Assembly: GCF_001648775.1 (NCBI RefSeq) | Contig: NZ_LVEJ01000032.1 | Location: forward strand, 26,829 to 90,828 | Origin: Pseudomonas fluorescens | GTDB taxonomy: Bacteria > Pseudomonadota > Gammaproteobacteria > Pseudomonadales > Pseudomonadaceae | DNA: 64,000 nucleotides | Reading direction: 5' to 3' | In this document: in pieces, positions 18,785-27,495 of the stretch | Position numbering within the stretch: position 1 is the first letter of the stretch | Layout of the letters: each line of letters opens with the position of its first letter | Notes under the pieces: model-generated | What the model was told of the DNA's origin: nothing | What the model saw: only the letters and a program-made list of their open reading frames with translations | The model's database searches: none | Position numbers and translations under genes: made by a program

Positions 18785-20269
18785 ATGAGTTCCTCACCCG
18801 ATCTCGCCACAGCCGTTGCCGACAGCGATGCCGAACAACTGCGCAAACTGGGCTACACCTCGAACTTCAACCGCAGCATGAGCCTGTGGGAAAACTTCGC
18901 GTTGGGCTTCACTTATCTGTCACCGGTCGTAGGGGTTTATACCCTCTTCGGCCTGTGCCTCGCCGCAGGCGGCCCACCGATGTTCTGGGCCTACTTGCTG
19001 GTGGGTTGCGGCCAGTTGCTGGTGTGCCTGGTCTTCGGCGAAGTGGTTTCGCAATTCCCGATTTCCGGCGGTGTTTACCCTTGGGCGCGCCGGTTGGTCG
19101 GTAAGAAATGGGCGTGGATGGTTGGCTGGATCTACTCCATCGCCCTTTGCGTGACCATCGCTGCCGTTGCGGTCGGCGCTGGCCCGTACCTGGCCGCCAT
19201 GCTCGGTTTCGAGCCAAGCAACAACACCAACATCGTCATCGCCCTGGTGCTGACCCTGTTCGCCACTCTGGTCAATCTCAGCGGCACCAAAGTGCTGGCG
19301 CGCATCGCCATGTTCGGCTTCCTCTGCGAACTGGTTGGCGCGGTGATCGTCGGCGTGTACCTGCTGGTATTCGAACGCCATCAACCGCTCAGCGTGCTGT
19401 TCAACACCTTCGACATCAGCGTCGACGGCTCGTACCTGCCGGCCTTCCTCACCGCGTCGCTGGCGGGGATGTTCCTCTACTACGGCTTCGAGGCCTGCGG
19501 CGACGTCGCCGAAGAAACCCCGAACCCGAGCGCGAAAATTCCGGTGGCCATGCGCATGACCATCTACATCGGCGGCATCGCCGCGATGTTCGCCTGCCTG
19601 GCACTGATCCTCGCCGTGCCGGACATGCAAGCGGTGATCAACGGCACCGACAAAGACCCGGTCACCACCATCCTCAACAATGCCTTCGGCCCGGTCGGTT
19701 CGAAAGTAGTGATGGGCGTGGTGATGATTTCCTTCATCTCCTGCGTCATCAGCCTACAAGCCGCGGCGAGCCGTCTGCTGTACTCCTACGCGCGCGATGA
19801 AATGGTCATCGGCAGCCGACTGCTGAAAAAGATTTCTCCTACCACCCAAGTACCGGTTGCCGCGCTGTTCGTGTCCGGCGTCCTGCCCGCGCTGATCATC
19901 GCCCTCGGCTTCTTCCTGCAAGACGCCGTCGCCACCATCGTCAGCTTCGCCGCCATCGGCATCTACCTCGCGTTCCAGATGATCGTGCTGGCCGCGCTGT
20001 ACGCCCGCAGCAAAGGCTGGAAACCGAGCGGCAAATTCACCCTCGGCGCATGGGGCTGGCCGGTGAACATCGGCGCGCTGGTGTACGGCGTCGGCGCAAT
20101 CATCAACATGGCCTGGCCACGCACGCCGGATGCGGCGTGGTATGTGAACTATGCGATGGTGTTGAGCACGGCGATCGTGATTGGCTTGGGCTTGGTTTAT
20201 ATGTGGATTGGCAAGCCGTATGACCATGGCAAGGCGCCGGCTGGAGATGCCTGGAAGGTGAGTCGCTAA
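18785..20269 (+). CDS. APC-family amino acid/GABA/polyamine permease
   Basis: This 494-residue transporter of the amino acid-polyamine-organocation superfamily has about 12 hydrophobic segments. The first-helix motif is FALGFTYLSPVVGVYTLFG, and the conserved segment PISGGVYPWARRL lies in helix 2/3. Helices 5-6 include GFEACGDVAEETPNPSAKIP. It resembles eukaryotic BAT1/GABA-type permeases. Its place after patD suggests uptake of GABA or a related catabolic substrate, which is inference from context. Confidence 0.85.
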   Translation: MSSSPDLATAVADSDAEQLRKLGYTSNFNRSMSLWENFALGFTYLSPVVGVYTLFGLCLAAGGPPMFWAYLLVGCGQLLVCLVFGEVVSQFPISGGVYPWARRLVGKKWAWMVGWIYSIALCVTIAAVAVGAGPYLAAMLGFEPSNNTNIVIALVLTLFATLVNLSGTKVLARIAMFGFLCELVGAVIVGVYLLVFERHQPLSVLFNTFDISVDGSYLPAFLTASLAGMFLYYGFEACGDVAEETPNPSAKIPVAMRMTIYIGGIAAMFACLALILAVPDMQAVINGTDKDPVTTILNNAFGPVGSKVVMGVVMISFISCVISLQAAASRLLYSYARDEMVIGSRLLKKISPTTQVPVAALFVSGVLPALIIALGFFLQDAVATIVSFAAIGIYLAFQMIVLAALYARSKGWKPSGKFTLGAWGWPVNIGALVYGVGAIINMAWPRTPDAAWYVNYAMVLSTAIVIGLGLVYMWIGKPYDHGKAPAGDAWKVSR

Positions 20270-20327
20270 GAGCGTTTGATCCCGGCACCGACAAGGTGCC
20301 GAGGTTCAGGTAAGCCGTGAAACCTCA

Positions 20328-20885
20328 TCAAAAAGAAAGCTCCGCCTGATCGTGCTTCAACAGGGAAATACGGTCGAACAGTTTGATTTTTTCATTGGCT
20401 TTTTGCTTGGCGTGATCGGACATGAATGCAATCAATTCTTCGAGCTGACTGACGTCTCCGACCACCTTGAATTCCTTTTCCTTGTTGACGAAAACAAGCG
20501 ACTTCTTCTTTCTCGACAACAGTTCAATGACGTTACTGAGCGTACCGGTGCTCTTTGCGTCCCAGATCATCAAACCGTAGTCAGCTGCTTCGGCCATGAC
20601 GACGTCTTTCTCGGTGAAGAAGGCTCTCGACCCCTTGGAATGCTTGGAGTCGACTGTTCTGGCGGGCCACTGTCCAAGATTATTCCTAGGAGCAGAACCG
20701 CTGCAGAACACCGTGGTTCTGGATCGTTCGAGACTCAGCAGGTACTCCTGAATGGAGGTATCGGCGCCACCTGCATCCCCAACCACCACCTCAAAATCTG
20801 ACGCGACGATATTATTGATGCGCTCTTTAACCTTCGGATCAAGGTTCTTGATGTTGATAGAGCCAGCAATAAATACAGTGGTCAT
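20328..20885 (-). CDS. SLOG/DprA-like nucleotide-binding domain protein
   Basis: This 185-residue protein starts with a Rossmann strand (TTVFIAGSI). It then has a glycine-rich loop VVVGDAGGADTSIQ (about 33-45) of the type found in DprA/SLOG and DUF2493-like proteins, and a second family motif around AADYGLMIWDAKSTGTLSNVI (W108, D109, K111, G114). A Lys-rich helical tail follows. SLOG domains bind nucleotides or nucleotide-derived signals. ATG 20885 has GGAAG eight bases upstream; an in-frame TTG at 20900 would overlap the preceding gene. It follows the phosphoribosyltransferase gene by five bases, so the two probably act together. The cassette is visibly richer in A and T than its flanks. Exact function is unknown. 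Confidence 0.75.
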   Translation of the reverse strand: MTTVFIAGSINIKNLDPKVKERINNIVASDFEVVVGDAGGADTSIQEYLLSLERSRTTVFCSGSAPRNNLGQWPARTVDSKHSKGSRAFFTEKDVVMAEAADYGLMIWDAKSTGTLSNVIELLSRKKKSLVFVNKEKEFKVVGDVSQLEELIAFMSDHAKQKANEKIKLFDRISLLKHDQAELSF

Positions 20886-20890
20886 TGAAT

Positions 20891-21472
20891 TCACTTCCAA
20901 GTTAGCGCTGCGACGTAAATTTTCCCTACTTTCGGATATTTACGCAGAACAGCGCAGGCCGCGTCCATCGACGCTCCGCTATCAAACAAATCATCTACAA
21001 CCAAAACATTCCAGCATCCATCGGTGGTGATTTCATCATTGACAGTGAAACTGTCTCCAATCGCGGCAACCTTGTCGGCTTTGGAATGTAAATCCTTGAG
21101 CGACTTTCCCGTAGTCGCTTTTCGAAGCAAATCCGTGAAAACCGGCCGACCGATAATTCGTCCCAACGCCAGGGCAACTTCAGTCACCGGTTGTCGCTGA
21201 CGAATATTTGAAGCGGGCATAGGCACTACAAACCCGACCTGATTCAGTTTTGGGAACACATTTGTCGCTACTGCCTGGGCAAGTGGACTGACCTGAGTCC
21301 AATCCTTCTGGTATTTGAGCTGGTAGGTCGCCTCACCAATCTCAGTTCGCTGATTATCGAAGCATGGGTGTCCGCGATCATCGTTGCCAAGAAAGGTACT
21401 ACTTACCATGTGTTTGTCCAGCACCCAGCCCTGATCCCAAGGGCCGTTGATCTGCTTGAGAGACACCTTCAT
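20891..21472 (-). CDS. ComF-like phosphoribosyltransferase
   Basis: This 193-residue type I phosphoribosyltransferase fold carries the PRPP-binding signature VLVVDDLFDSGAS (156-168, Asp160/Asp161) and the upstream loop VVPMPASNIRQRQPV (82-96) found in ComF-like proteins. The zinc-finger N-terminus of true ComF is absent; the first 55 residues show no known motif. AAAGGAG precedes the ATG. The enzyme should transfer or hydrolyse a PRPP-derived group, but the acceptor is not evident. It is the first gene of a two-gene unit with the SLOG protein. Confidence 0.78.
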   Translation of the reverse strand: MKVSLKQINGPWDQGWVLDKHMVSSTFLGNDDRGHPCFDNQRTEIGEATYQLKYQKDWTQVSPLAQAVATNVFPKLNQVGFVVPMPASNIRQRQPVTEVALALGRIIGRPVFTDLLRKATTGKSLKDLHSKADKVAAIGDSFTVNDEITTDGCWNVLVVDDLFDSGASMDAACAVLRKYPKVGKIYVAALTWK

Positions 21473-21742
21473 TGAATTCTCCTTTATTCGTCACAATCCT
21501 TTGAGCCCTGAAACGACGGGCCGGCATCTGCAACGATGCGCAAGATTCAAACAAATAACGGAAAAAACACTGGTGAGGGGCGGTCTCGCTGACGCCAATG
21601 CAAAAACAGGCATTTCCTACAGATACGACCCTCAGCGATAAATCCTCTTTCCTACAGAAGGTATCGATAGAACCGACTTGGTGTCATACATGATCAGCAG
21701 ATAGGCTTCTTCTCACCAGTCAACGGCCCGAATGAAAAAACC

Positions 21743-21842
21743 TGTGGCGAGGGAGCTTGCTCCCGCTGGGTCGCGTAGCGGCCCCTCTTGAAAAAGCAGG
21801 GGACTGCTGCGCAGTCCAGCGGGAGCAAGCTCCCTCGCCACG
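21743..21842. repeat. REPIN (GTGGCGAGGGAGCTTGCTCCCGC class)
   Basis: Inverted units of a second REP class (21743-21769 and 21816-21842) face each other. They lie in the 442-base gene-free stretch 21473-21914, between the phosphoribosyltransferase start and the small gene at 21915. I see no further coding sequence in that stretch. Confidence 0.9.
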
Positions 21843-21914
21843 GGGGTTAACTCGTAGGTTGATTGACCTGGCCACCGTCAAAGCCAAATGGCTTTCACGG
21901 TGCCCACCCCAGCG

Positions 21915-22100
21915 TTAAAACCGCGAAACACTCCGCATCGCATCCACCAGATAACGCATCGCAATCCGGTCCCCTTCTGAGAGCTCTCGATAACGCTCTA
22001 CCAGTTTCAGCTCGTCGGAGCTGAGCCGGCGTCTTTTGCGGCCGCTGCCCAGGCAAGGAAAAATGCCCAGCATGTCGGTGATACCTTGGATTTTTGCCAT
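21915..22100 (-). CDS. Small basic conserved hypothetical protein (61 aa)
   Basis: This is a 61-residue protein with an excellent AGAAGGAC ribosome site about seven bases before ATG 22100. It begins MAKIQGITDMLGIFPCLGSG, then a basic GRKRRRL patch, then a predicted amphipathic helix ending DRIAMRYLVDAMRSVSRF. I recognise no domain. The basic patch could contact nucleic acid, but that is speculation. It stands alone between a REPIN and the opgD promoter region. Confidence 0.65.
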   Translation of the reverse strand: MAKIQGITDMLGIFPCLGSGRKRRRLSSDELKLVERYRELSEGDRIAMRYLVDAMRSVSRF

Positions 22101-22503
22101 GGACGATGTCCTTCTCTAATACTGCAAAGAATTGCTTAAACACCACATCGCCCTGCCCCTTACAGCAGCGCCGTGTGCCCTACCGGTCAGATGGGTCGCA
22201 CCGGTCATGCCCATAGAATAGAAATTAATTCGGCGCTGAAAAGCTGTTTTTAGAGTAATTAGTCGAGAAAAGCAGATATGCCGTGTAAATCAGAAGGTCC
22301 TGTCAGACTTTTAACCGACATGTCTTGTTTCATTGACACACTGGAGCAGTGAATCAACGAATTTTGCAATGCGAGCGAACCGTTTAAGCTAGCCGGCATC
22401 TGTTTATAGTCCGTTGCGTTTGGCCGAAGGCTTGTCCGAACCGTTATTTCTGATCCAGCACGTGCCAGGAACGGCGCGGGATTGCACACGACAGGTTGTA
22501 TTT
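22101..22503. other. Gene-free region upstream of opgD
   Basis: This 403-base, relatively AT-rich stretch lies between the divergent small gene and opgD. It should hold the promoters of both. I found no convincing hexamer pair, repeat or RNA structure in it. Confidence 0.6.
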
Positions 22504-24132
22504 ATGCACCGCAGGAATTTGCTCAAAGCGTCCATGGCCATTGCGGCTTACACCGGTCTTTCGGCCACCGGCCTGCTGGCCACCCGTGCGTGGGCGGCCA
22601 ATGGTGGCGCCGCCGATGGCGAGGCGCAGGCGTTTGACTTCGAAGCGCTGAAGCGCCAGGCCAAGCAACTGGCTGGCAGTGCCTATCAGGACACCAAGCA
22701 GGTGCTGCCGCCGACGCTGGCGACCATGACCCCGCAAAACTTCAACGCGATCCGCTACGACGGCGAGCATTCGCTGTGGAAGGAAAACAAGGGCCAACTG
22801 GACGTGCAGTTCTTCCACGTCGGCATGGGTTTCCGCCAGCCGGTGCGCATGTACAGCGTCGATCCCAAGACTCGTACCGCGCGTGAGGTGCATTTCCGTC
22901 CGGCGCTGTTCAACTATGAAAACACTTCGGTCGACACTCAACAGTTGAAAGGCGATTTGGGTTTTGCCGGCTTCAAGCTGTTCAAGGCGCCGGAACTCGA
23001 TCGCCATGACGTGGTGTCGTTCCTCGGCGCCAGTTATTTCCGTGCAGTCGATGCGACTGGCCAATATGGCCTCTCCGCGCGTGGCCTGGCGATCGACACT
23101 TACGCCAAGAAGCGCGAAGAATTCCCTGACTTCACCAAGTTCTGGTTCGAGACCCCGGACAAGAACGCCACACGTTTTGTGGTCTACGCCCTGCTCGACT
23201 CGCCAAGCGCGACCGGCGCCTACCGCTTCGACATCGATTGCCAGGCCGAACGCGTGGTGATGGAGATCGACGCACACATCAATGCGCGCACCGCCATCGA
23301 GCAACTGGGCATCTCGCCGATGACCAGCATGTTCAGCTGCGGCAACCACGAACGGCGCATGTGCGACACCATTCATCCGCAAATCCACGACTCGGATCGC
23401 CTGGCCATGTGGCGCGGCAACGGCGAGTGGATCTGCCGTCCGCTGAACAACCCGGCGACCCTGCAGTTCAACGCCTTCGCCGATACTGATCCGAAAGGTT
23501 TCGGCCTGGTGCAGACCGACCATGAGTTCGCCAACTATCAGGACACCGTCGACTGGTACAGCAAGCGCCCGAGTCTGTGGGTCGAACCGACCACCGCGTG
23601 GGGCGAAGGCTCGATCGATCTGCTGGAAATTCCTACCACCGGCGAAACCCTCGACAACATCGTCGCGTTCTGGACACCGAAAAAACCGGTGGCTGCCGGC
23701 GATTCGCTGAACTACGGCTACAAGCTTTACTGGAGCGCGCTGCCACCGGTGAGCACGCCGTTGGCGCGGGTGCAGGCGACTCGTTCCGGCATGGGCGGTT
23801 TCGTTGAGGGCTGGGCACCGGGCGAGCATTACCCGCCAGTGTGGGCGCGTCGTTTTGCCGTGGACTTTACCGGTGGCGGTCTCGATCGTCTGCCGCAGGG
23901 CACCGGGATTGAGCCGGTGGTGACGTGCTCGAACGGCAAGGTGCAGGATTTCAGCGTGCTGGTGCTGGATGACATCAAGGGTTACCGGATTCTGTTCGAC
24001 TGGTACCCGACCAGTGACAGTGTTGAGCCGGTGGAGCTGCGGTTGTTTATCCGCACCAACGATCGTACGTTGAGCGAGACGTGGTTGTACCAGTACTTCC
24101 CGCCGGCGCCGGATAAACGCAAATACCCTTGA
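22504..24132 (+). CDS. opgD: OpgD, periplasmic glucan biosynthesis protein D
   Basis: This 542-residue periplasmic protein of the OpgG/OpgD (MdoG/MdoD) family shapes osmoregulated periplasmic glucans. The N-terminus MHRRNLLKASMAIAAYTGL is a twin-arginine signal with cleavage likely after TRAWA (about residue 31), and OpgD rather than OpgG is the Tat-exported member. The mature part has the family segments NFNAIRYDGEHSLWK and FFHVGMGF. ATG 22504 was chosen over an in-frame start 90 bases upstream because only it puts the Tat signal at the N-terminus. A terminator follows at 24291. Confidence 0.94.
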   Translation: MHRRNLLKASMAIAAYTGLSATGLLATRAWAANGGAADGEAQAFDFEALKRQAKQLAGSAYQDTKQVLPPTLATMTPQNFNAIRYDGEHSLWKENKGQLDVQFFHVGMGFRQPVRMYSVDPKTRTAREVHFRPALFNYENTSVDTQQLKGDLGFAGFKLFKAPELDRHDVVSFLGASYFRAVDATGQYGLSARGLAIDTYAKKREEFPDFTKFWFETPDKNATRFVVYALLDSPSATGAYRFDIDCQAERVVMEIDAHINARTAIEQLGISPMTSMFSCGNHERRMCDTIHPQIHDSDRLAMWRGNGEWICRPLNNPATLQFNAFADTDPKGFGLVQTDHEFANYQDTVDWYSKRPSLWVEPTTAWGEGSIDLLEIPTTGETLDNIVAFWTPKKPVAAGDSLNYGYKLYWSALPPVSTPLARVQATRSGMGGFVEGWAPGEHYPPVWARRFAVDFTGGGLDRLPQGTGIEPVVTCSNGKVQDFSVLVLDDIKGYRILFDWYPTSDSVEPVELRLFIRTNDRTLSETWLYQYFPPAPDKRKYP

Positions 24133-24159
24133 TGTTTCTCTAGCGTCTGGGCGGGCCTC

Positions 24160-24250
24160 TTCGCGAGCAGGCTCGCTCCCACAGTTGATCTCGGCCGATC
24201 ACAAAAGTCATGACCGGCATGATCCAATGTGGGAGCGAGCCTGCTCGCGA
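24160..24250. repeat. REPIN (GTGGGAGCGAGCCTGCTCGCGA class)
   Basis: Inverted REP units at 24160-24184 and 24228-24250 lie between opgD and its terminator. Confidence 0.9.
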
Positions 24251-24290
24251 AGGAGGCCCAGGCAAAACAACATTCAGCAGACAAAAAAAC

Positions 24291-24324
24291 AAAGCCCCGG
24301 CCATCACTGACCGGGGCTTTTTGC
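24291..24324 (+). terminator. Intrinsic terminator after opgD
   Basis: The arms AAAGCCCCGG (24291-24300) and CCGGGGCTTT (24311-24320) form a 10-bp stem with a 10-base loop, followed by a T-run. The A-run on the left arm means it could also act on the minus strand for the oxidoreductase gene that ends at 24340. Confidence 0.88.
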
Positions 24325-24339
24325 TTTATCGCGACTGAC

Positions 24340-25446
24340 TCAATCGCGCAAATCAGACTCATGAATCGGCTGATCCCGATGCGTCGCGCGCTGATACTGC
24401 GCCGGCCACACCGCTTTGCGCCCACCCAGATCATCATCGGCGTGCAGCGGCCAGTACGGATCACGCAGCAGCTCGCGAGCAAGGAAGATGATGTCGGCCT
24501 GACAGGTGCGCAGGATGTGCTCGGCCTGGGCCGGCTCGGTAATCATTCCGACAGTGCCGGTGGCGATGCCTGACTCCTTGCGTACCCGTTCGGCGAAGCG
24601 CGTCTGATAACCCGGCCCCACCGGAATCTCGGCGTTGGCTGCGGTGCCACCCGACGACACGTCGATCAGATCCGCGCCAAGGGTGTGCAGGCGGCGCGCC
24701 AGCTCGACGGTCTCATCCGGGTTCCAGCCATCCTCAACCCAATCTGTGGCCGACACGCGGACAAACAGCGGCAACTCCTCAGGCCAGACCGCCCGCACCG
24801 CTTCGGTCACTTGCAGCACCAGACGAATGCGGTTTTCAAACGAGCCCCCGTACTGATCGCGGCGCTGATTGCTCAGCGGCGAGAGAAACTGATGCAGCAG
24901 ATAACCATGCGCCGCATGCACCTCAACCACACTGAATCCGGCCTTCAGCGCGCGTTTGGCGGCATCGACAAAGGCTTGGATGACGTCGGTAATCTGCCCT
25001 TCATCGAGCTGTTTCGGTTGCGTGTGTTGTGGGTCGAAGGCAATCGGCGACGGCCCGACCGGGGTCCAGCCGCCATCATCGGGTTTGACGCTGCCATGCT
25101 TGCCGATCCACGGCCGATGGGTGCTGGCCTTGCGCCCGGCATGGGCCAGTTGAATGCCGGCGACCGCGCCCTGAGACGTAATGAAGCGGGTGATGCGTTG
25201 CAGTGGTTCGATCTGTTCGTCGTTCCACAGGCCAAGGTCTTCGCCGGTGATCCGCCCGTCGGCGGTGACTGCCGTGGCTTCGGTGAAGACCAGACCGGCG
25301 CCACCCACGGCGCGGCTACCGAGGTGAACGAGGTGCCAGTCGTTGGCCAGGCCGTCGACACTGGAGTACTGGCACATCGGCGACACGGCGATGCGGTTGG
25401 GCAAGGTCAGTTGGCGAAGGGTGAAGGGTTCAAGCAGCAGACTCAT
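24340..25446 (-). CDS. Old Yellow Enzyme family NADH:flavin oxidoreductase (YqjM/XenA class)
   Basis: This 368-residue FMN-dependent TIM-barrel ene-reductase starts LLEPFTLRQLTLPNRIAVSPMCQYSS; the Cys in MCQYS marks the thermophilic-like/YqjM class. Other class features are the His pair in GIQLAHAGRK and VEVHAAHGYLLHQFLSP and the phosphate-binding segment near the C-terminus. Such enzymes reduce activated alkenes, nitro compounds or quinones with NAD(P)H. No operon partner is evident; recJ lies upstream beyond a REPIN. Confidence 0.9.
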   Translation of the reverse strand: MSLLLEPFTLRQLTLPNRIAVSPMCQYSSVDGLANDWHLVHLGSRAVGGAGLVFTEATAVTADGRITGEDLGLWNDEQIEPLQRITRFITSQGAVAGIQLAHAGRKASTHRPWIGKHGSVKPDDGGWTPVGPSPIAFDPQHTQPKQLDEGQITDVIQAFVDAAKRALKAGFSVVEVHAAHGYLLHQFLSPLSNQRRDQYGGSFENRIRLVLQVTEAVRAVWPEELPLFVRVSATDWVEDGWNPDETVELARRLHTLGADLIDVSSGGTAANAEIPVGPGYQTRFAERVRKESGIATGTVGMITEPAQAEHILRTCQADIIFLARELLRDPYWPLHADDDLGGRKAVWPAQYQRATHRDQPIHESDLRD

Positions 25447-25645
25447 GGGGCACCTCTCAAATCAGTGGGCAGGCTCCAGGGTTCTGTTTGAATAGTCGAC
25501 GAGTGACAGGAAAAAGGTGCAGCACCCGCCCCCGCGGGCAAAAAATTCGACAAGACGTCACAAGGCCAATCAAGCAGTGCTTAGAGCCTAGTCGACAACC
25601 GGGGATGAGGGAGGGTTCAGAGTGATTCAGCGTGTGAAAGGACGC

Positions 25646-25727
25646 TTTCGCGAGCAGGTCGAATCGTCGCACCGTCGCTCCCACAGTGGAATGCATTCCA
25701 AATGTGGGAGCGAGCCTGCTCGCGAAG
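25646..25727. repeat. REPIN with an atypical left unit
   Basis: The right unit (25700-25727) is a standard REP. The left unit has the usual ends, TTCGCGAGCAGG and TCGCTCCCACAG, but about 16 extra bases between them instead of a short join. It lies between recJ and the oxidoreductase; the rest of 25447-25645 shows nothing clear. Confidence 0.75.
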
Positions 25728-25730
25728 GAC

Positions 25731-27440
25731 TTAACGCGGTTCGATATGAGCAATCATCAACTGAACAGTCTCATTACCCCGAAACTCGTTAACGTCAAGC
25801 TTATAAGCCAGCTCAACCCACTGAATCGTCGGATTCGGCCAGATATCCCGGTCAATACCAAACGCAATGCCATCGAGTTTCACCGAGCCGCATTCACTTT
25901 TCAGCACCACTTTCAGGTGCCGCTCGCCGACCACGCGCTGCTCGACCAACTGAAACACGCCATGGAACAACGGCTCCGGGAAGTGCTGCCCCCAAGGCCC
26001 GGCGTGGCGCAGCGCGCGGGCCAGTTCGAGGTGGAATTCTTCCACCGCCAGCGTGCCGTCCGAGAGCAAACGTCCGGTCAGGTCTTCCTCGCGAAGTTGC
26101 CTACGCACTTCAGCGTCGAATGCCTCGGCGAACAGCGGAAAATTCTCTTGCGGCAAGGTCAGACCGGCGGCCATCGCGTGGCCACCGTACTTGGCGATCA
26201 GGTTCGGATGCTGCGCCGCCACGACGCTCAGCGCGTCACGAATATGGAAGCCCTGCACCGAACGCCCCGAGCCTTTGAGCAGGCCATCACCGGCATCGGC
26301 GAAGGCGATGGTCGGGCGGAAATAACGCTCTTTCATGCGCGAAGCGAGAATACCGATCACGCCCTGGTGCCATTCCGGATCGAACAGGCACAGGCCAAAC
26401 GGCATCGACTCCACCGGCAAGTCCTTGAGCTGCGCCAGCGCTTCACGCTGCATGCCCTGCTCGATGGATTTGCGGTCCTGGTTCATGCCGTCGAGTTGCG
26501 CGGCCATTTCCCGGGCCAGATTGGCGTCGGCAGTGAGCAGGCATTCGATGCCCAGACTCATGTCGTCCAGACGCCCGGCGGCGTTCAGGCGCGGGCCGAC
26601 GATGAAACCGAGATCCGTAGAGGTAATACGTGCGGCATCACGCTTGGCCACTTCAAGAATCGCTTTGATCCCCGGCCGTGCGCGGCCGGCGCGAATGCGT
26701 TCAAGACCTTGATGCACCAGAATCCGGTTGTTGGCGTCCAGTGGCACCACGTCGGCAACGCTGCCCAGCGCCACCAGATCGAGCAGCTCGCCGATGTTCG
26801 GCTGCGGCTTGTTTTCGTACCAGCCGAGGCTGCGCAAGCGCGCGCGCAACGCCATTAACACATAGAAAATTACGCCGACGCCGGCCAGCGCCTTGCTTGG
26901 GAATTCGCAACCCGGCTGGTTCGGGTTGACCAGCGCATCGGCCTGCGGCAGTTCATCGCCGGGCAAGTGGTGGTCGGTGATCAGCACTTTGAGCCCAGCC
27001 TTTTTCGCCGCTGCCACGCCTTCGACACTGGAGATACCGTTGTCGACGGTCACCAGCAAATGCGGCTCGCGCGTCAAGGCAACTTCGACGATTTCCGGGG
27101 TCAGGCCGTAGCCGTATTCGAAACGGTTCGGCACCAGATAATCGACATGCGCCGCACCCAACAAACGCAAGCCAAGCATGCCGACGGTGCTGGCCGTTGC
27201 GCCGTCCGCATCAAAGTCGCCGACGATAAGGATGCGCTGGCGTTGTTCCAGCGCCGTCACCAACAGGTCCACCGCCGCGTCGATGCCCTTGAGTTGCCGG
27301 AACGGGATCAACCGCGCCAGGCTCTTGTCCAGCTCTGCCTCGGACTGCACGCCCCGCGCCGCGTACAGGCGGGTCAGCAGCGGTGGCAATTCACCCAGAA
27401 AGGGCAGCGTGGCGGGTAACGGACGAGATTCGATACGCAT
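25731..27440 (-). CDS. recJ: RecJ, single-stranded-DNA-specific 5'-3' exonuclease
   Basis: This 569-residue DHH-family nuclease shows the metal-binding motifs VGDFDADGATAS (motif I), VTVDNGIS (II), ITDHHLPG (III, DHH) and GSVADVVPLD (IV). The DHHA1 domain GGHAMAAGLTL and a C-terminal OB domain follow. It degrades 5' single-stranded ends in recombinational and mismatch repair. Length is normal for the family. YaeQ is encoded 55 bases upstream in the same direction, a common pseudomonad arrangement. Confidence 0.96.
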   Translation of the reverse strand: MRIESRPLPATLPFLGELPPLLTRLYAARGVQSEAELDKSLARLIPFRQLKGIDAAVDLLVTALEQRQRILIVGDFDADGATASTVGMLGLRLLGAAHVDYLVPNRFEYGYGLTPEIVEVALTREPHLLVTVDNGISSVEGVAAAKKAGLKVLITDHHLPGDELPQADALVNPNQPGCEFPSKALAGVGVIFYVLMALRARLRSLGWYENKPQPNIGELLDLVALGSVADVVPLDANNRILVHQGLERIRAGRARPGIKAILEVAKRDAARITSTDLGFIVGPRLNAAGRLDDMSLGIECLLTADANLAREMAAQLDGMNQDRKSIEQGMQREALAQLKDLPVESMPFGLCLFDPEWHQGVIGILASRMKERYFRPTIAFADAGDGLLKGSGRSVQGFHIRDALSVVAAQHPNLIAKYGGHAMAAGLTLPQENFPLFAEAFDAEVRRQLREEDLTGRLLSDGTLAVEEFHLELARALRHAGPWGQHFPEPLFHGVFQLVEQRVVGERHLKVVLKSECGSVKLDGIAFGIDRDIWPNPTIQWVELAYKLDVNEFRGNETVQLMIAHIEPR

Positions 27441-27495
27441 GGGGTGACGGAGACTTCTCTTTAATACGTGGGATTAATCAGTTGATGACGCGGGA

